Below are positions 1 through 11,123 of a DNA stretch of 64,000 nucleotides, one piece after another; the first letter of the stretch is position 1, and the number at the start of each line of letters is the position of its first letter. Position numbers and translations under genes: made by a program. Source of the stretch: Chitinophagaceae bacterium. Lineage in GTDB: Bacteria > Bacteroidota > Bacteroidia > Chitinophagales > Chitinophagaceae. The stretch is from the NCBI GenBank assembly GCA_016713965.1, contig JADJOC010000007.1:124001-188000 (forward strand), read 5' to 3'. The notes beneath the pieces were generated by a model. It had not been told where the DNA came from and did no database searches. It saw only the letters and a program-made list of their open reading frames with translations.

Positions 1-557
1 AACCATTAGTAGTTTTTATTGGCAGGCTGGTTGGGGAAAAATCTGCTGATTTATTGCCACGGGCCATTACTGATGCTTTGCGTGACCTGGACGGTGCTAT
101 AAATTTTTTAATATTAGGAAGTGGTGATGCTAATGTAGAGCAGCAGCTTTTGGCACTCAATAATTCATTCGTAGGATATTACAATTCACAGATTGGATAC
201 AATGAAAAACTAAGCCATATTATGTATGCCGGCGCTGATTTTTTATTAATGCCCAGCAGGATAGAGCCATGTGGCTTAAACCAGATGTATGCCATGCGTT
301 ATGGCACTGTACCTATTGTACGAAGAACAGGCGGACTTAAAGATACTGTAATAGATTATGAAGATCCCGGTGGTTTTGGTATTTGTTTTGATAGAGCAAC
401 TGTTTGGGATATCAGTTACTCATTGCATAGAGCAGTAAAATTATATGGCGATAAAAATAAATTATCTAAAATTATAAAGAAGCTGATGAACATAGATAAT
501 AGCTGGGAAAAAAGTGCAGGTAATTATATATCAATTTACCAACAATTAAGTACATGA
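1..557 (+). CDS. glgA: glycogen synthase (GT5), C-terminal part, cut by window start
   Basis: The reading frame is open from base 3 and ends at 557, so this is only the C-terminal ~185 residues. It carries the GT-B C-domain signature of starch/glycogen synthases: FIGRLVGEKSADLL at the start, then PSRIEPCGLNQMYAMRYGT and IVRRTGGLKDTV, which form the ADP-glucose binding site (the E of EPCG is the conserved glutamate). The enzyme transfers glucose from ADP-glucose to growing alpha-1,4-glucan in the cytoplasm. It is followed after 36 bases by glgC, which makes its substrate, so an operon is likely. The TTG at 54 is internal, not a start. Identity is clear; the N-terminal ADP-glucose binding lysine is outside the window. 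Confidence 0.93.
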   Translation, partial: PLVVFIGRLVGEKSADLLPRAITDALRDLDGAINFLILGSGDANVEQQLLALNNSFVGYYNSQIGYNEKLSHIMYAGADFLLMPSRIEPCGLNQMYAMRYGTVPIVRRTGGLKDTVIDYEDPGGFGICFDRATVWDISYSLHRAVKLYGDKNKLSKIIKKLMNIDNSWEKSAGNYISIYQQLST

Positions 558-593
558 ATTATTCCTTTATCACCACATTCAAAATAGATTAGT

Positions 594-1874
594 ATGCCAT
601 TTTCCAAAAAAGTAGTTTCAGTAATCCTGGGAGGGGGCGCAGGCACCAGATTGTATCCTTTAACTGCCAGTAGAAGTAAGCCAGCCGTGCCTATTGCAGG
701 AAAATACAGGTTGGTAGATATCCCGATATCTAATTGTATAAACTCTAATTTAAACCGGATGTTTGTGCTTACACAATATAATTCGGCATCGCTTAATAAA
801 CACATTAAAAACACCTATCAGTTCAGTGCATTTAGCAAAGGCTTTGTAGATATATTAGCAGCTGAACAAACTCCTGACAGCCCTGGATGGTTTCAGGGTA
901 CTGCAGATGCCGTACGCCAATCACTCCGGCCTATCGGTAATAATGATTTTGATTATGTGTTAATATTATCCGGCGATCAATTGTATCAAATGGACTTTAG
1001 GGAAATGATCCAAAACCACATTGAAAAAAATGCAGATTTATCTATAGCCACTATACCTGTTGTTGAAAGAGAAGCCTCTGATTTCGGCATATTAAAATCA
1101 GATGAAAATAATAATATTACATCTTTTAAAGAAAAACCTTCTAAGGAAATATTACAAGAGTGGACAAGTCATACCGGTGCTGAAATGAAGGGTCAGGGGC
1201 GTAATTACCTGGCATCAATGGGTATTTATATTTTTAACAGGAAACTTTTGTTTAATCAATTGTTGCATGATAAAAAAGAGGCTACTGATTTTGGTAAAGA
1301 AATTATACCTGCGGCTATTAATAATTTTAAAGTAATAAGTTATCAATATGATGGCTATTGGACAGATATTGGAAATATATATTCTTTTTTTGAAGCTAAC
1401 CTGGCATTAACACAGGAAATACCGCCTTTTAATTTATTTGATAACCAACAGATTGTTTATACAAGGGCTCGCATGCTGCCTCCGGCTAAAATTAGCGGAA
1501 CAACTTTGGAACATGCTATTATTGCTGAAGGCTCTATTATCCACGCCAGTAAAATAGAGCATAGCGTAATAGGCATACGCAGCAGGATTGGCCTCGGTAC
1601 TACTATTTCCAATTGCTATATTATTGGTAGCGATTATTATGAAACGCTGGAAGAAATACAACAAGATATAGATAAAGGGATACCAAAAATTGGTATTGGT
1701 GACAGGTGCCATTTTAAGAATGTAATTATGGATAAAGATTGCAGGGTAGGTAATGATGTAGTTATTAATGGAGGAGTCCATTTACCGGATGCTGAACATG
1801 CTTTGTATACTATAAAAGATGGAATAGTTGTATTAAAAAAAGGAGCTATTATCCCTGATGGATTTGTTATTTAA
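594..1874 (+). CDS. glgC: glucose-1-phosphate adenylyltransferase
   Basis: A complete 426-residue protein of normal GlgC length that makes ADP-glucose from ATP and glucose-1-phosphate, the committed step of glycogen synthesis. The N-terminal nucleotidyltransferase signature GGGAGTRLYPLT lies at residues 13-24, followed by SRSKPAVP with the conserved lysine (K29) and YRLVDIPISNCINS. The middle has SGDQLYQMDF and the sugar-phosphate site FKEKPS; the last ~130 residues form a left-handed beta-helix with hexapeptide-like repeats (IEHSVIGIRSRIG, VVINGG). It sits between glgA and a sugar transporter on the same strand. ATG start at 594; no Shine-Dalgarno, as is normal in Bacteroidota. Confidence 0.95.
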   Translation: MPFSKKVVSVILGGGAGTRLYPLTASRSKPAVPIAGKYRLVDIPISNCINSNLNRMFVLTQYNSASLNKHIKNTYQFSAFSKGFVDILAAEQTPDSPGWFQGTADAVRQSLRPIGNNDFDYVLILSGDQLYQMDFREMIQNHIEKNADLSIATIPVVEREASDFGILKSDENNNITSFKEKPSKEILQEWTSHTGAEMKGQGRNYLASMGIYIFNRKLLFNQLLHDKKEATDFGKEIIPAAINNFKVISYQYDGYWTDIGNIYSFFEANLALTQEIPPFNLFDNQQIVYTRARMLPPAKISGTTLEHAIIAEGSIIHASKIEHSVIGIRSRIGLGTTISNCYIIGSDYYETLEEIQQDIDKGIPKIGIGDRCHFKNVIMDKDCRVGNDVVINGGVHLPDAEHALYTIKDGIVVLKKGAIIPDGFVI

Positions 1875-1901
1875 TATATTTGTCAACAATAAATAATTGC
1901 T

Positions 1902-3251
1902 ATGTTAGAAACGTCTGTTCCAAAACAGAAATTGACTTTTAAACAAATCCTCAATATGAGTTTTGGTTTTTTTGGAATTCAATTTGGATTTGCTTTGCAA
2001 AATGCTAATGTATCCAGGATTTTTCAAACGCTGGGAGCAGATATTGATAAAATCGGTATACTCTGGATAGCAGCGCCTATTACAGGATTTTTGGTCCAGC
2101 CTATTATAGGTTATTTAAGTGATCGTACCTGGCATCCAAAATGGGGAAGGAGGCGCCCGTTCTTTTTCCTGGGAGCGTTATTTGCATCAATTGCCCTATT
2201 CCTGATGCCACAGTCATCAGTATTATGGATGGCTGCAACTTTACTTTGGGTATTAGATGCGTCTATCAACATAGCTATGGAGCCGTTCCGGGCTTTTGTT
2301 GGTGATAAGCTTCCTTCTTCCCAACGTACCACAGGATTCGCCACGCAAACTTTTTTTATCGGTTTAGGCGCTGTAATCGCATCTTTGCTCCCATATATTT
2401 TTACAAACGTTTTTAATATTGCTAATATTGCTAAGGAAGGCATTGTACCACCATCAGTAAGATATTCATTTTACATTGGGGCTGTAGTATTTTTATCAGC
2501 AGTATTATGGACTGTATTTACTACAAAAGAATTTCCTCCGGAAAATATTAAAAACTGGGAGCAGGAAAAATTAAAAACCAAAGGGGTATTTAAAGGTATT
2601 GTAGAAATTATTACTGGTATTTTTAAAATGCCAAAAACAATGCTGCAGTTGGCAATTGTACAGTTTTTTACCTGGATTGCTTTTTTTGCTATGTGGATAT
2701 ATTCAACATCAGGGGTAGCACAAAATGCTTTTGGCACTACAGATACTACTTCCAAAATTTTCCAGGATGCCGGGGATTGGGTAGGGGTAATGTTTATGGT
2801 ATACAACGGTGTTTCGGCAATCACTGCTTTTTTATTGCCAATGCTTGCAAAAAAAATCGGGAGAAAATATACACATATGCTTTGCCTGGTTATAGGTGGA
2901 GCCAGCCTTGTATCTATTTTTTTTTATTAAAAGCCAGGCTATGTTATTAGTGCCGATGATTGGCGTAGGATTGGCCTGGTCTTCTACTTTAACTATGCCG
3001 TATGCAATTTTAGCAGGCGCACTTCCTTCAAATAAGATGGGCTTTTATATGGGTGTTTTTAATTTTTTTATTGTAATACCTCAAATTGTTGCAGCTGCAA
3101 TTTTAGGTTTTTTTGTAAAGAATATTTTAATGAGCAAAGTATTTATGCTTTGGTTGTAGGCGGTGTGTCTATGTTTATTGCCGGTATATTAAATGTGATA
3201 GTAAAGGATACTGATGATCAAAATATTATACCAGTTAAATCATTAGCATGA
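1902..3251 (+). CDS. MFS sugar transporter (maltose/sucrose-type), two frameshifts as given
   Basis: Starts at ATG 1902 and, with two single-base repairs, ends at TGA 3249-3251 as a ~449-residue 12-helix major facilitator. The frame breaks in a run of nine T at 2920-2928 (eight would stay in frame) and near 3132 in TTTTAATGAG (one base missing), leaving pieces 1902-2930, 2896-3159 and a tail in the third frame. Family signs are the loop GYLSDRTWHPKWGRRRPFF of glycoside-cation-symporter-like/SLC45-like sugar carriers, and TMPYAILAGALPSNKMG. The restored stop overlaps the ATG of the next gene as ATGA, strong support that the gene is really intact. From its place between glgC and a maltodextrin hydrolase it probably imports maltose or maltodextrin; substrate is an inference. 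Confidence 0.85.
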
Positions 3252-5109
3252 AAAACAAATATTTTTGTATTAAATTTTATGTAGTTTTCTTCCTTCTGGT
3301 AGTTATCTCTTATTCTTCTTTTTCACAAAATTGCTATCCAAATAATTGGTGGGTAGGGATGAAATGGAACAAAGTTCAAATCATGGTTCATGCTACAGCA
3401 ATTGCTGATGCACTACAAAATGTTACCACTAATTATCAGGGAGTAAAAATTTTAAAAATTAATAAAGTAGAAAATAAAAATTATTTTTTTCTCGATGTTG
3501 CCATAGCGCCAACTGCAAAACCCGGTATAGTAAAATTTTTAATAAATAAAACCGGTCAATCCTTTACTGTTAATTTTGAATTAAAAGCCAGGAGGCCTGG
3601 TAAAGGCCAAAGTTATGCCCAGGGTGTAACGTCGAAAGATTTTATTTATCTTATTATGCCAGACAGGTTTAGCAATGGTGATGAAAGTAATGATAAAATT
3701 GCTGGTATGAGAGATCAGACTTTAAACCGGGATACAGTTTTTAACCGGCATGGCGGCGATCTGCAAGGTATAAACAATCATTTAGATTATTTGCAGGATT
3801 TAGGGGTAACTACCTTGTGGCTGAACCCGGTTATTGAAAATGACAGGGCTGAAAGAACTGAACATGGCTATGCGTTTACAAATCATTATAAAGTAGATCC
3901 TCGACTAGGTGGTGAAAAAGCGTACCATGATTTAATAACTGCTACGCATAAACGTGGTATGAAAATTATCCAGGATGCTGTATACAACCATGTAGGGTTA
4001 TATCATTTTACCATACAGGATATGCCAATGAAAAATTGGGTGCACCAATGGCCGGATTATACTAATACAACTTATAAGGATCAAACCTTATTCGATCCTT
4101 ATGCTGCAAAAAAAGATTACCGGCAAATGGCCGATGGGTGGTTTACAAAGCAGATGCCTGATCTTAATCAAAATAATACCTACGTAGCTAACTTTTTAAT
4201 TCAGCATGCTTTATGGACGGTAGAAAATTTTGGTATTGACGGATGGCGTATTGATACATATGCTTACAATGACCTGGATTTTATGAACCGTTGTAATAAA
4301 GCTTTAATGGATGAATATCCTGCAATTACATTGTTTGGTGAAACCTGGGTGCATGGCGTGCCCAATCAAAGTTATTTTACAGAAAACAATTACAATATCC
4401 CTTATAAAAGCAACCTTCAGGGTGCTACGGATTTTCAAACTTTGTGGGGCATTACTGATGCATTGACAAAAGATTTTGGCTGGACAGAAGGTGTAAATAA
4501 ACTGTATACCATTTTAGCCCAGGATTTTGTGTATAAAGACCCCACCCGGAATGTAATTTTTTGGATAACCATGATATTAACCGGTTTTATTCGGTAATAG
4601 GAGAGGATGTGAATAAATATCAAACGGCACTAACGTGGCTGCTTACCTGCCGTGGCATACCACAAATATATTATGCAAGTGAAATTGTTACTCCTGGTTT
4701 TACCAGTCCGAATGACGGGCATGTACGGCTTGATTTTCCCGGGGGATGGGCAGGTGACAAAATAAATAAGTTTTTACCCGAAGGGCGGGATAAAAAAGAT
4801 GACAGCATTTATCAGCATATCAAAACCCTGGCAAATTTCCGTAAAACTTCTTCTGCATTGACCGCAGGAAAAATGATGCAATTTTTACCTGAAGAAGGTT
4901 TGTATGTTTATTTCAGGTATGATAAGAAGCAGACGGTTATGGTTGTGATGAATACAGCTAAGGAAGAAAAGAAGGTTGATTTTAATAAATATAGGGAACG
5001 GGCAAAAGGGTTTACAAAATTTGTTGATGTTATTAATAAAAATAAAAGTGAATTAAAAGACTTTATAATTGGGTATTATAAAACCGCAGTTTTTGAGCTA
5101 AAAAAATAA
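3248..5109 (+). CDS. secreted GH13 alpha-amylase, neopullulanase/cyclomaltodextrinase-like, one frameshift as given
   Basis: An exported maltodextrin hydrolase of ~620 residues once one T is added to the six-T run at 4557-4562. A signal peptide (FFLLVVISYSSFSQ) is followed by an N-terminal beta-sandwich of the cyclomaltodextrinase N-domain type (about 30-125), then the GH13 barrel: YNH in IIQDAVYNHVG, the nucleophile D336 in GWRIDTYAY, the acid/base E365 in FGETW, and, after the break, the third carboxylate in LDNHDINRF. The end (NTAKEEKKVDF...) is the usual C-terminal beta domain. Pieces as given are 3248-4597 and 4561-5109. It resembles SusA-type neopullulanases, which act in the periplasm; the neighbouring transporter would take up its products. 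Start codon overlaps the stop of the transporter. Confidence 0.88.
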
Positions 5110-5187
5110 AAATAATTATATACATAAGATATTTTTTATTGTGCTTATTTGTATAGAAAGCAAGATTGCTATAAACTCATTTGTAAT

Positions 5188-5939
5188 TTACAACATTGCA
5201 TTCCACAAAAATTGTTGTTGCCATTTTTTATTTTCTTCTCCACTACTCCAGTCTTTTGTACGATCAATTAAAATTTCTTTAAATGAAGATTGTAAATAAT
5301 TTTTTTTGAATTTGAGGGTTTTATAATAGTTTCATTTATAGCAACAACATTTACTTTAGTAGCAATCCATGAAGTATACAAACGGGGTATGGTCATTCCA
5401 AGTATCATGCCTGGCAACCCGGTAATGCTACATGGCCCACCGCTTATTAAAATTTCATCCGAGTAAAATGCAAATACATATACACTGTCATAAATTATTC
5501 CAACCGCTTTGCGGCAATTGAATCCGGCAATTATTCTGTTTTCATTAGATACTTTCCATTTAATGACCGGCAAGCTGGCATCAATATTAAAATTAGAGCC
5601 GAAAATATTTTTTTGAATTTTCATTTTTTTATTATTTAAATCCACATACCACTCATTTGCCTCATCGCTCTTTTTTAAATAATCCGGCAGCCTGGTTTTT
5701 TCATCAAAGTGGTGCAACTTATACAAACTTTTATTATCAGAAAAAACGAATTGGTAATAAGCAGTTTTGAAATCAGGTAAATTTTCTTTTATCATTTCTG
5801 CCCAGCTACCATTCCCCATAGCCTTTTTTATATTGGTTTTTACTTCAAATTCAATATCAGCTTTTTGAATAAAAATTTGTGCTGTAAGAAGCATTTGGCT
5901 GTAAAAAGTAAAAGCTAAAAAAGATATTATTGTTTTCAT
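5188..5939 (-). CDS. GLPGLI family exported protein, one frameshift as given
   Basis: The motif SITGLPGMILGM identifies the GLPGLI family, exported Bacteroidota proteins of unknown function. Start is the ATG at 5939 (MKTIISFLAFTFYS..., a signal peptide ending near LTAQ); longer starts run into the upstream receptor. The open frame stops at 5268, but adding one base in the eight-T run at 5299-5306 continues it as KEILIDRTKDWSSGEENKKW to a stop at 5188, ending FLWNAML, which fits the family's tryptophan-rich tail. It begins four bases after the stop of the TonB-receptor-like gene; this pairing recurs in the phylum and suggests joint function at the outer membrane. The role itself is unknown. 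Confidence 0.83.
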
Positions 5940-5943
5940 AAAG

Positions 5944-8720
5944 TTATTTAGTTTGTTTTTTATTTTTAAAATCCCATCTAATGCCAACCAACCAGAAACG
6001 TTGCAAACGCTCATTTCTTACTTCAGTTAATTTATTGCCATAGAAATTTCTGTCTATTCCTATGTTCTGATTTAAAATATCATTGATTGAAGTGAATACT
6101 GTAAACTCATCATTTTTAAAAGTTTTTTCTAGTTTTGCGTTCCATAAATTATTATTTACACTGTTGGAAAATTCATCAGTTTTTTCCCGATAATTCAATT
6201 CATAATCGGTGCTGATACGCCAAGCCTTTTTTATATATGCTGAACCACTTAAATTTAATGAGTTAGTATAATACTGTAAGGTTTTTCCATAAATTGATGA
6301 CCGGTTGGTATTAAATCCCAAATCATTCTGTATAGAAATATCATATTTCTTTTCTTTTGTTTTGCCAATGCCCAAGCCAAAGGTTATGCTTGCATTTTTG
6401 TTATTATTTTTTATATTATTTATCAATTCATTAAATTTTGAATAATTGAATTGCAAAATTGTGTTGAGATCTAAACTCAATTTTTTTATTTTTTTTCCTG
6501 CACCCATCCAACCGGAAACAGAGATATTGCTGCCTTGCATGTTAATAGGTTGTGTAATAGTTTTACCGGATTTGTCGATTATAACACTATTGGTGATGGC
6601 ATTATCAGTAACATCTGCATTTATGGATTGGTACACCCACATTTCTTTTAAAAAATTGTATGAAATATTTGATAAATTAATTCCATGATTAAAAGATTGT
6701 TTAAGAAAAGGATTGCCAATAAATTCATTTAGCGGGTCGTTGTTATTCCTTAGTTGTTGTAATTGTGAGATTGTAGGTTGTATAGTCCGACCGGAATAAT
6801 TTATCTTAAAGTTATGATTAGGCTTATACGCATATTGAAAATTTGCCGATGGAAAAATATTGGTAAAATCTTGTTTATACTCTTTTTTATTGGTGATATC
6901 TTTTAAGTCAAAATGTGTGAACCCTATTGTGTTGCCAATGCTATACCTTACTTTTTTATGTTTGTAACTGATTTTAAACCCGCTTTTATTTATAGTAACC
7001 TGTTGATCAAAATTATTAGTTAGCGAATCAATCAGCTCATCATATTTGTTTGAGTTATTCGATGTGCTGGTAAAAGTCCTAAGGTTATTTGTTCTGGATG
7101 TTCGTACTATTTCATGATTTATTTCCAGGGCGTATTTTTTTGATAATGGTTCTGTATAAACTGCTTTTGCCGATAATGTTTTATTTGAATTATCATTATT
7201 TTTTTTCTGGTTCAGGGTATCAATCTGTTTAAGGTTGCCTGCGTCAAAATATTTATTTATCGCATATAAATAACCTGTGTTATCGGAGTTTAATATATTT
7301 AAATCCATATTAATTGAAAAAGTACGACGGTCTTTTTTAAACTTATGTTTAAACAGAAAGGAGCTTGAAAATGCAGTTTTATCCGTATTGTTATCAGAAC
7401 TATTATCTGATAAGTTATTTAGCAACTTTGTTTTACTAATGTTTTCAGACTGGCGGTATATTTTACTTTTTGTGTTGTAAATGTTTAGCTTGGTTGTAAT
7501 TTTTAATGAATTGGCAGGGTCAATTTTAAAATCATAAACCAGATTATTTTTTATATTCCGTTTATAAATAAAGCTATTTTCCCGGGCATTGGTATTAAAT
7601 AAGGAATCACCTAATTGAAACTGGGAAAAAATATTTTTAGTGTTATTATATTGTAAGCGATTAAATTTAGGTGAGAAATTCAATGTATGATTATCATTCC
7701 ATTTATTGGTGTATTGCACACCTGTATTCAGGTTTTCAAAAAAACCATTTCTGGTATCAATGTATGGATCTTCATCACTGTTGTTTGATCGCATTAACAT
7801 CATTCCACCTCCCTCTTCATCAAAAGTAGTAGTGATATCATCGTCGCTACCAAATTTTTCTGATCCTGCCAGTTCAGTTTATTTTGCCCGGTATTTCCCT
7901 GTAATAAGTATCCTGATAATTTTCGCTTGCCTTTAAAAGCGCTATGCATTGCATTGCTGTTATAACGATTATCTATTTTGTTCTGCAACCCCCGGCCAAC
8001 TCTATTTTACCAAAGTATCCTTTTTCTTATTTTCTTTTAGTTTAAGATTGATGGTTTTATTTGTTTTCCATCATCAATTCCTGTAAACTCCGCTTGATCG
8101 CTCTTTTTATCAAAAACCTGCACTTCCTTTACAGCGTCAGCTCTAAGATTTTTAACCGCCATTCCGGGATCATCTCCGAAAAACTCTTCTCCATCCACTA
8201 ATACCTTTTCTACTTTTTCGCCCATAGCTTTTATTTGTCCGTTTTTATCAACCTGTATCCCCGGTAGTTTTTTTAATAATTCTTCAACATTGGCGTTAGC
8301 GCTTACTTTAAAACTATCAGCAGTATAAGAAGTAGTGTCTCCTCTCATTTTAATTGCAGCACCACTTTTTATAATAACAGTTTCCAGTAATTTACTTTTG
8401 GAAGTAAGCGGAATCATAATTGGATTACTGCCGTTTTCTTTAATTTCAATATTATCAATATAATCTCCAAAAATGGGATGCGTTGTCATTAAAATATAAT
8501 TTCCGCTCTCTGCATTGTTAAAAATAAAGTGTCCATTAATATCTGTACGGGAAAATGTATATAGGATTGAGTCTTTTGGTGTAAGCAGCATTACTACTGC
8601 ATTTTGTATGCCTGCTTTATTAGAAGTGTCTTTAACACTCCCGGTTAGTTTTCCTGGTTGGGCAAAAATTGCAACGTGGCAACATATTGTAAAGAATAAG
8701 AAAGCTGTTAGCTTGTACAT
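5944..8720 (-). CDS. TonB-dependent-receptor-like outer membrane beta-barrel protein, about four frameshifts as given
   Basis: Restored length is ~925 residues. The N-terminal piece (8720-8037) has a signal peptide (FFTICCHVAIFAQ), a carboxypeptidase-regulatory-like domain (KLTGSVKDTSNKAGIQNAVV) and a plug-like domain ending NLRADAVKEVQVFDKKSDQA. The long piece (7803-5944) is the barrel, ending in WLVGIRWDFKNKKQTK. Breaks lie near 8054 (T run), 8019, 7990 (C run) and 7853 (T run); between them the restored sequence reads GYFGKIELAGGLQNKID, typical of outer-membrane-protein beta-barrel family 3. Such proteins lack a clear TonB box and substrates are mostly unknown. It is the first gene of a two-gene unit with the GLPGLI protein. 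Confidence 0.85.
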
Positions 8721-8861
8721 ACATCAGTTTGATAAATAACGTAATTATAATTTAATACTACTGTAAAGGAAATTGAAACGAGTAAATAAAATACAAACAG
8801 TTTTGAATTTGGTAGTTTAATATTTGTATTTTGATTAATTGAAGTGCCGTATTGGTAATAG

Positions 8862-9005
8862 TACAGCTTAATAGAAATTAGCAGATGAATGGCTGCGGGA
8901 TAGTAATGAAAAGCACGGTGAGGGTTTGCAGCAAAGGTTTTGTGCCGTACTTGTAATGGATAGCCCGTACTGAAGCCCAATAAAAATTCTACAACCGACG
9001 GCCCC
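8862..9005 (+). repeat. dispersed intergenic repeat A, copy 1
   Basis: This fills most of the gene-free stretch 8721-9096. It shares GGATAGTAATGAAAA..., a TGTAATGGATAGCC core and a terminal GGCCCC-like end with copies at 20799-20920 (same orientation) and, reversed, 28976-29096 and 51014-51146. An apparent minus-strand frame across it (8708-9007) is repeat-derived. Confidence 0.7.
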
Positions 9006-9096
9006 AATTTAATATTTATAAATCCAGTAAGATCTCGGCTGATATTTAATTAAGAAAAGTAATCTTAAATTACACTATTGAAATTAAAAGTATAAA

Positions 9097-11082
9097 ATGG
9101 CAACAATTAAAAAACAAACTTATTCTAAAAAAAATGTGCCTTCATTGTTAAGATATGAAGACAAACATTTTATTGATACCACAAAACCTGTATGGAATTA
9201 TTCATTATTAAATGAAGAAGATATTACTAATTTTCATGCCGGTACTTTATACAATGCTTATGAAAAATTTGGCAGCCACCAACTCGAAGTTTTAAATGCC
9301 CAGGGATTTTATTTTGCTGTATGGGCGCCAAATGCAACAGCAGTTTCAGTGATAGGAAATTTTAATGAATGGAATGTTTTATCCCACCCGTTGTTTGTAC
9401 GGTTAGATAAATCAGGTATTTGGGAAGGGTTTATTCCTCATATAGGTAAAGGGGAACCTTATAAGTATCACATAACCGGTTTCAAAGGTGTGCAGACTGA
9501 TAAGGCTGATCCTTTTGCAAACTATTGTGAAAAAAGGCCAAAAACAGCTTCTGTTACCTGGGAAATGGATCATCAGTGGAAAGATAAAGCATGGATGCGC
9601 AGCAGGAAAAAGTGTAATTCCTTACAGGCCCCATGGAGTGTCTACGAAGTTCACCTGGCCAGCTGGATGAGGCCGGTAAAAGATGATGCCGAAAGTTATA
9701 ATCCTTATTTGCAGATAGTTGAACGCCTCGTGCCTTATGTAAAGGAAATGAGCTTTACACATGTAAAGTTGATGCCGGTTATGGAGCACCCGTATGATGG
9801 CAGCTGGGGCTACCAGGGAACAGGATATTTTGCACCTACTTCACGGTTTGGCACACCCGAAGATTGTATGGTATTGATTGAAGCTTTTCATAATGCCGGC
9901 ATTGGTGTTATTTTGGATTGGGTGCCATCGCACTTTCCTTACGATATGCATGGACTATTTATGTTTGACGGTACACATACTTATGAATATAGTGACATGC
10001 GCAAAGGATTTCATCCGGATTGGAACAGTTATATTTTTAATTATAAAAGGGGAGAGGTAAAATCTTTTTTAATCAGTAGTGCCCGTTTTTGGTTTGATAA
10101 ATTTCATATAGACGGGATACGGGTAGATGCGGTGAGCAGTATGCTGAAGCTTGATTATTCCAGGAAGCAGGTGGGTGGGAGCCTAATGAATTTGGTGGCA
10201 ATGGAAATTTGGAAGCTATTGCTTTTATAAAAGATTTAAATGCAACCATTTACAGGGATTTTCCTGATGTGCAAACAATTGCTGAAGAGGCTACCAACTG
10301 GCCAAAAGTAAGCAGGCCAACTACAGAAGATGGCTTGGGGTTTGGCATGAAGTGGATGATGGGCTGGATGCATGATACGCTGGATTATTTTAAAATGGAT
10401 CCTTTATTCCGCAAAGATCACCAGGATAAATTTACATTTAGCATGATGTATTACTATGATGAAAATTTTATGCTGCCTTTAAGCCATGATGAAGTAGTGC
10501 ATGGAAAAAGCCCCATGATATACAAAATGCCCGGCGATGAATGGCAAAAATTTGCAAACCTGCGGTTGTTGTATACTTATATGTTTACTCATCCGGGAGC
10601 AAAATTATTGTTTATGGGTAATGAATTTGCACAAAGTACCGAGTGGAACTATAAAACTGAACTTAACTGGTCTTTATTAAATTTTGACTGTCATAAAATG
10701 ATGCAGCAATGTGTAAAGGATCTTAACCATTTGTACAAAACCCAACCTGCATTGCACCAGCTTCAGTTTAATCCTGCGGGGTTTGAATGGATAGATTTGA
10801 GCCATAGGCAGGAATCAGTAATTGCTTACAGGCGCAAAGGAAAAGTAAAACTAAAAACATTCTGATAATTCTTAATATGACACCGGTAGTACGGAAAAAC
10901 TGGAAACTACAAGTAACTGGGAAACAACAGTATAAGGAGATTTTTAATAGTAATAATAGCAAGTACTGGGGTACAGGAGATGTATTTAACCCTAGTATTA
11001 TTCCTAAACTTTTAAATAAAAAAATAATATATATGAAATAAATTTACATTTACCAGCGTTAGGTAGTATAATACTTCAATAG
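9097..11082 (+). CDS. glgB: 1,4-alpha-glucan branching enzyme (GH13), three frameshifts as given
   Basis: Restored length ~660 residues, normal for the short branching enzymes without an extra N-terminal module. Order: CBM48 domain (FAVWAPNATAVSVIGNFNEW, residues ~85-105), then the GH13 barrel with DWVPSHFPYD, the nucleophile D344 in GIRVDAVSSM, the acid in TIAEEATNWP and the third carboxylate in LPLSHDEVVHGK, and a C-terminal beta domain ending INLHLPALGSIILQ. Breaks: near 10172 (one G missing), near 10850 and near 11020 (A run); pieces as given are 9097-10230, 10209-10865 and an unlabelled tail to TAG 11080-11082. It adds alpha-1,6 branches to glycogen and completes the glg set, though separated from glgA-glgC by the receptor pair on the other strand. 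Confidence 0.92.
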
Positions 11083-11123
11083 TTATTTGTTTGTAATTTA
11101 AAGTCCAATTTTAAATCTTATAC

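Noticed and set aside
8708..9007. 99-residue minus-strand gene
   Set aside because: It lies on repeat A and its residues (FHYYPA...) recur in the frame at 20746-20997 over copy 2; no promoter or start context.
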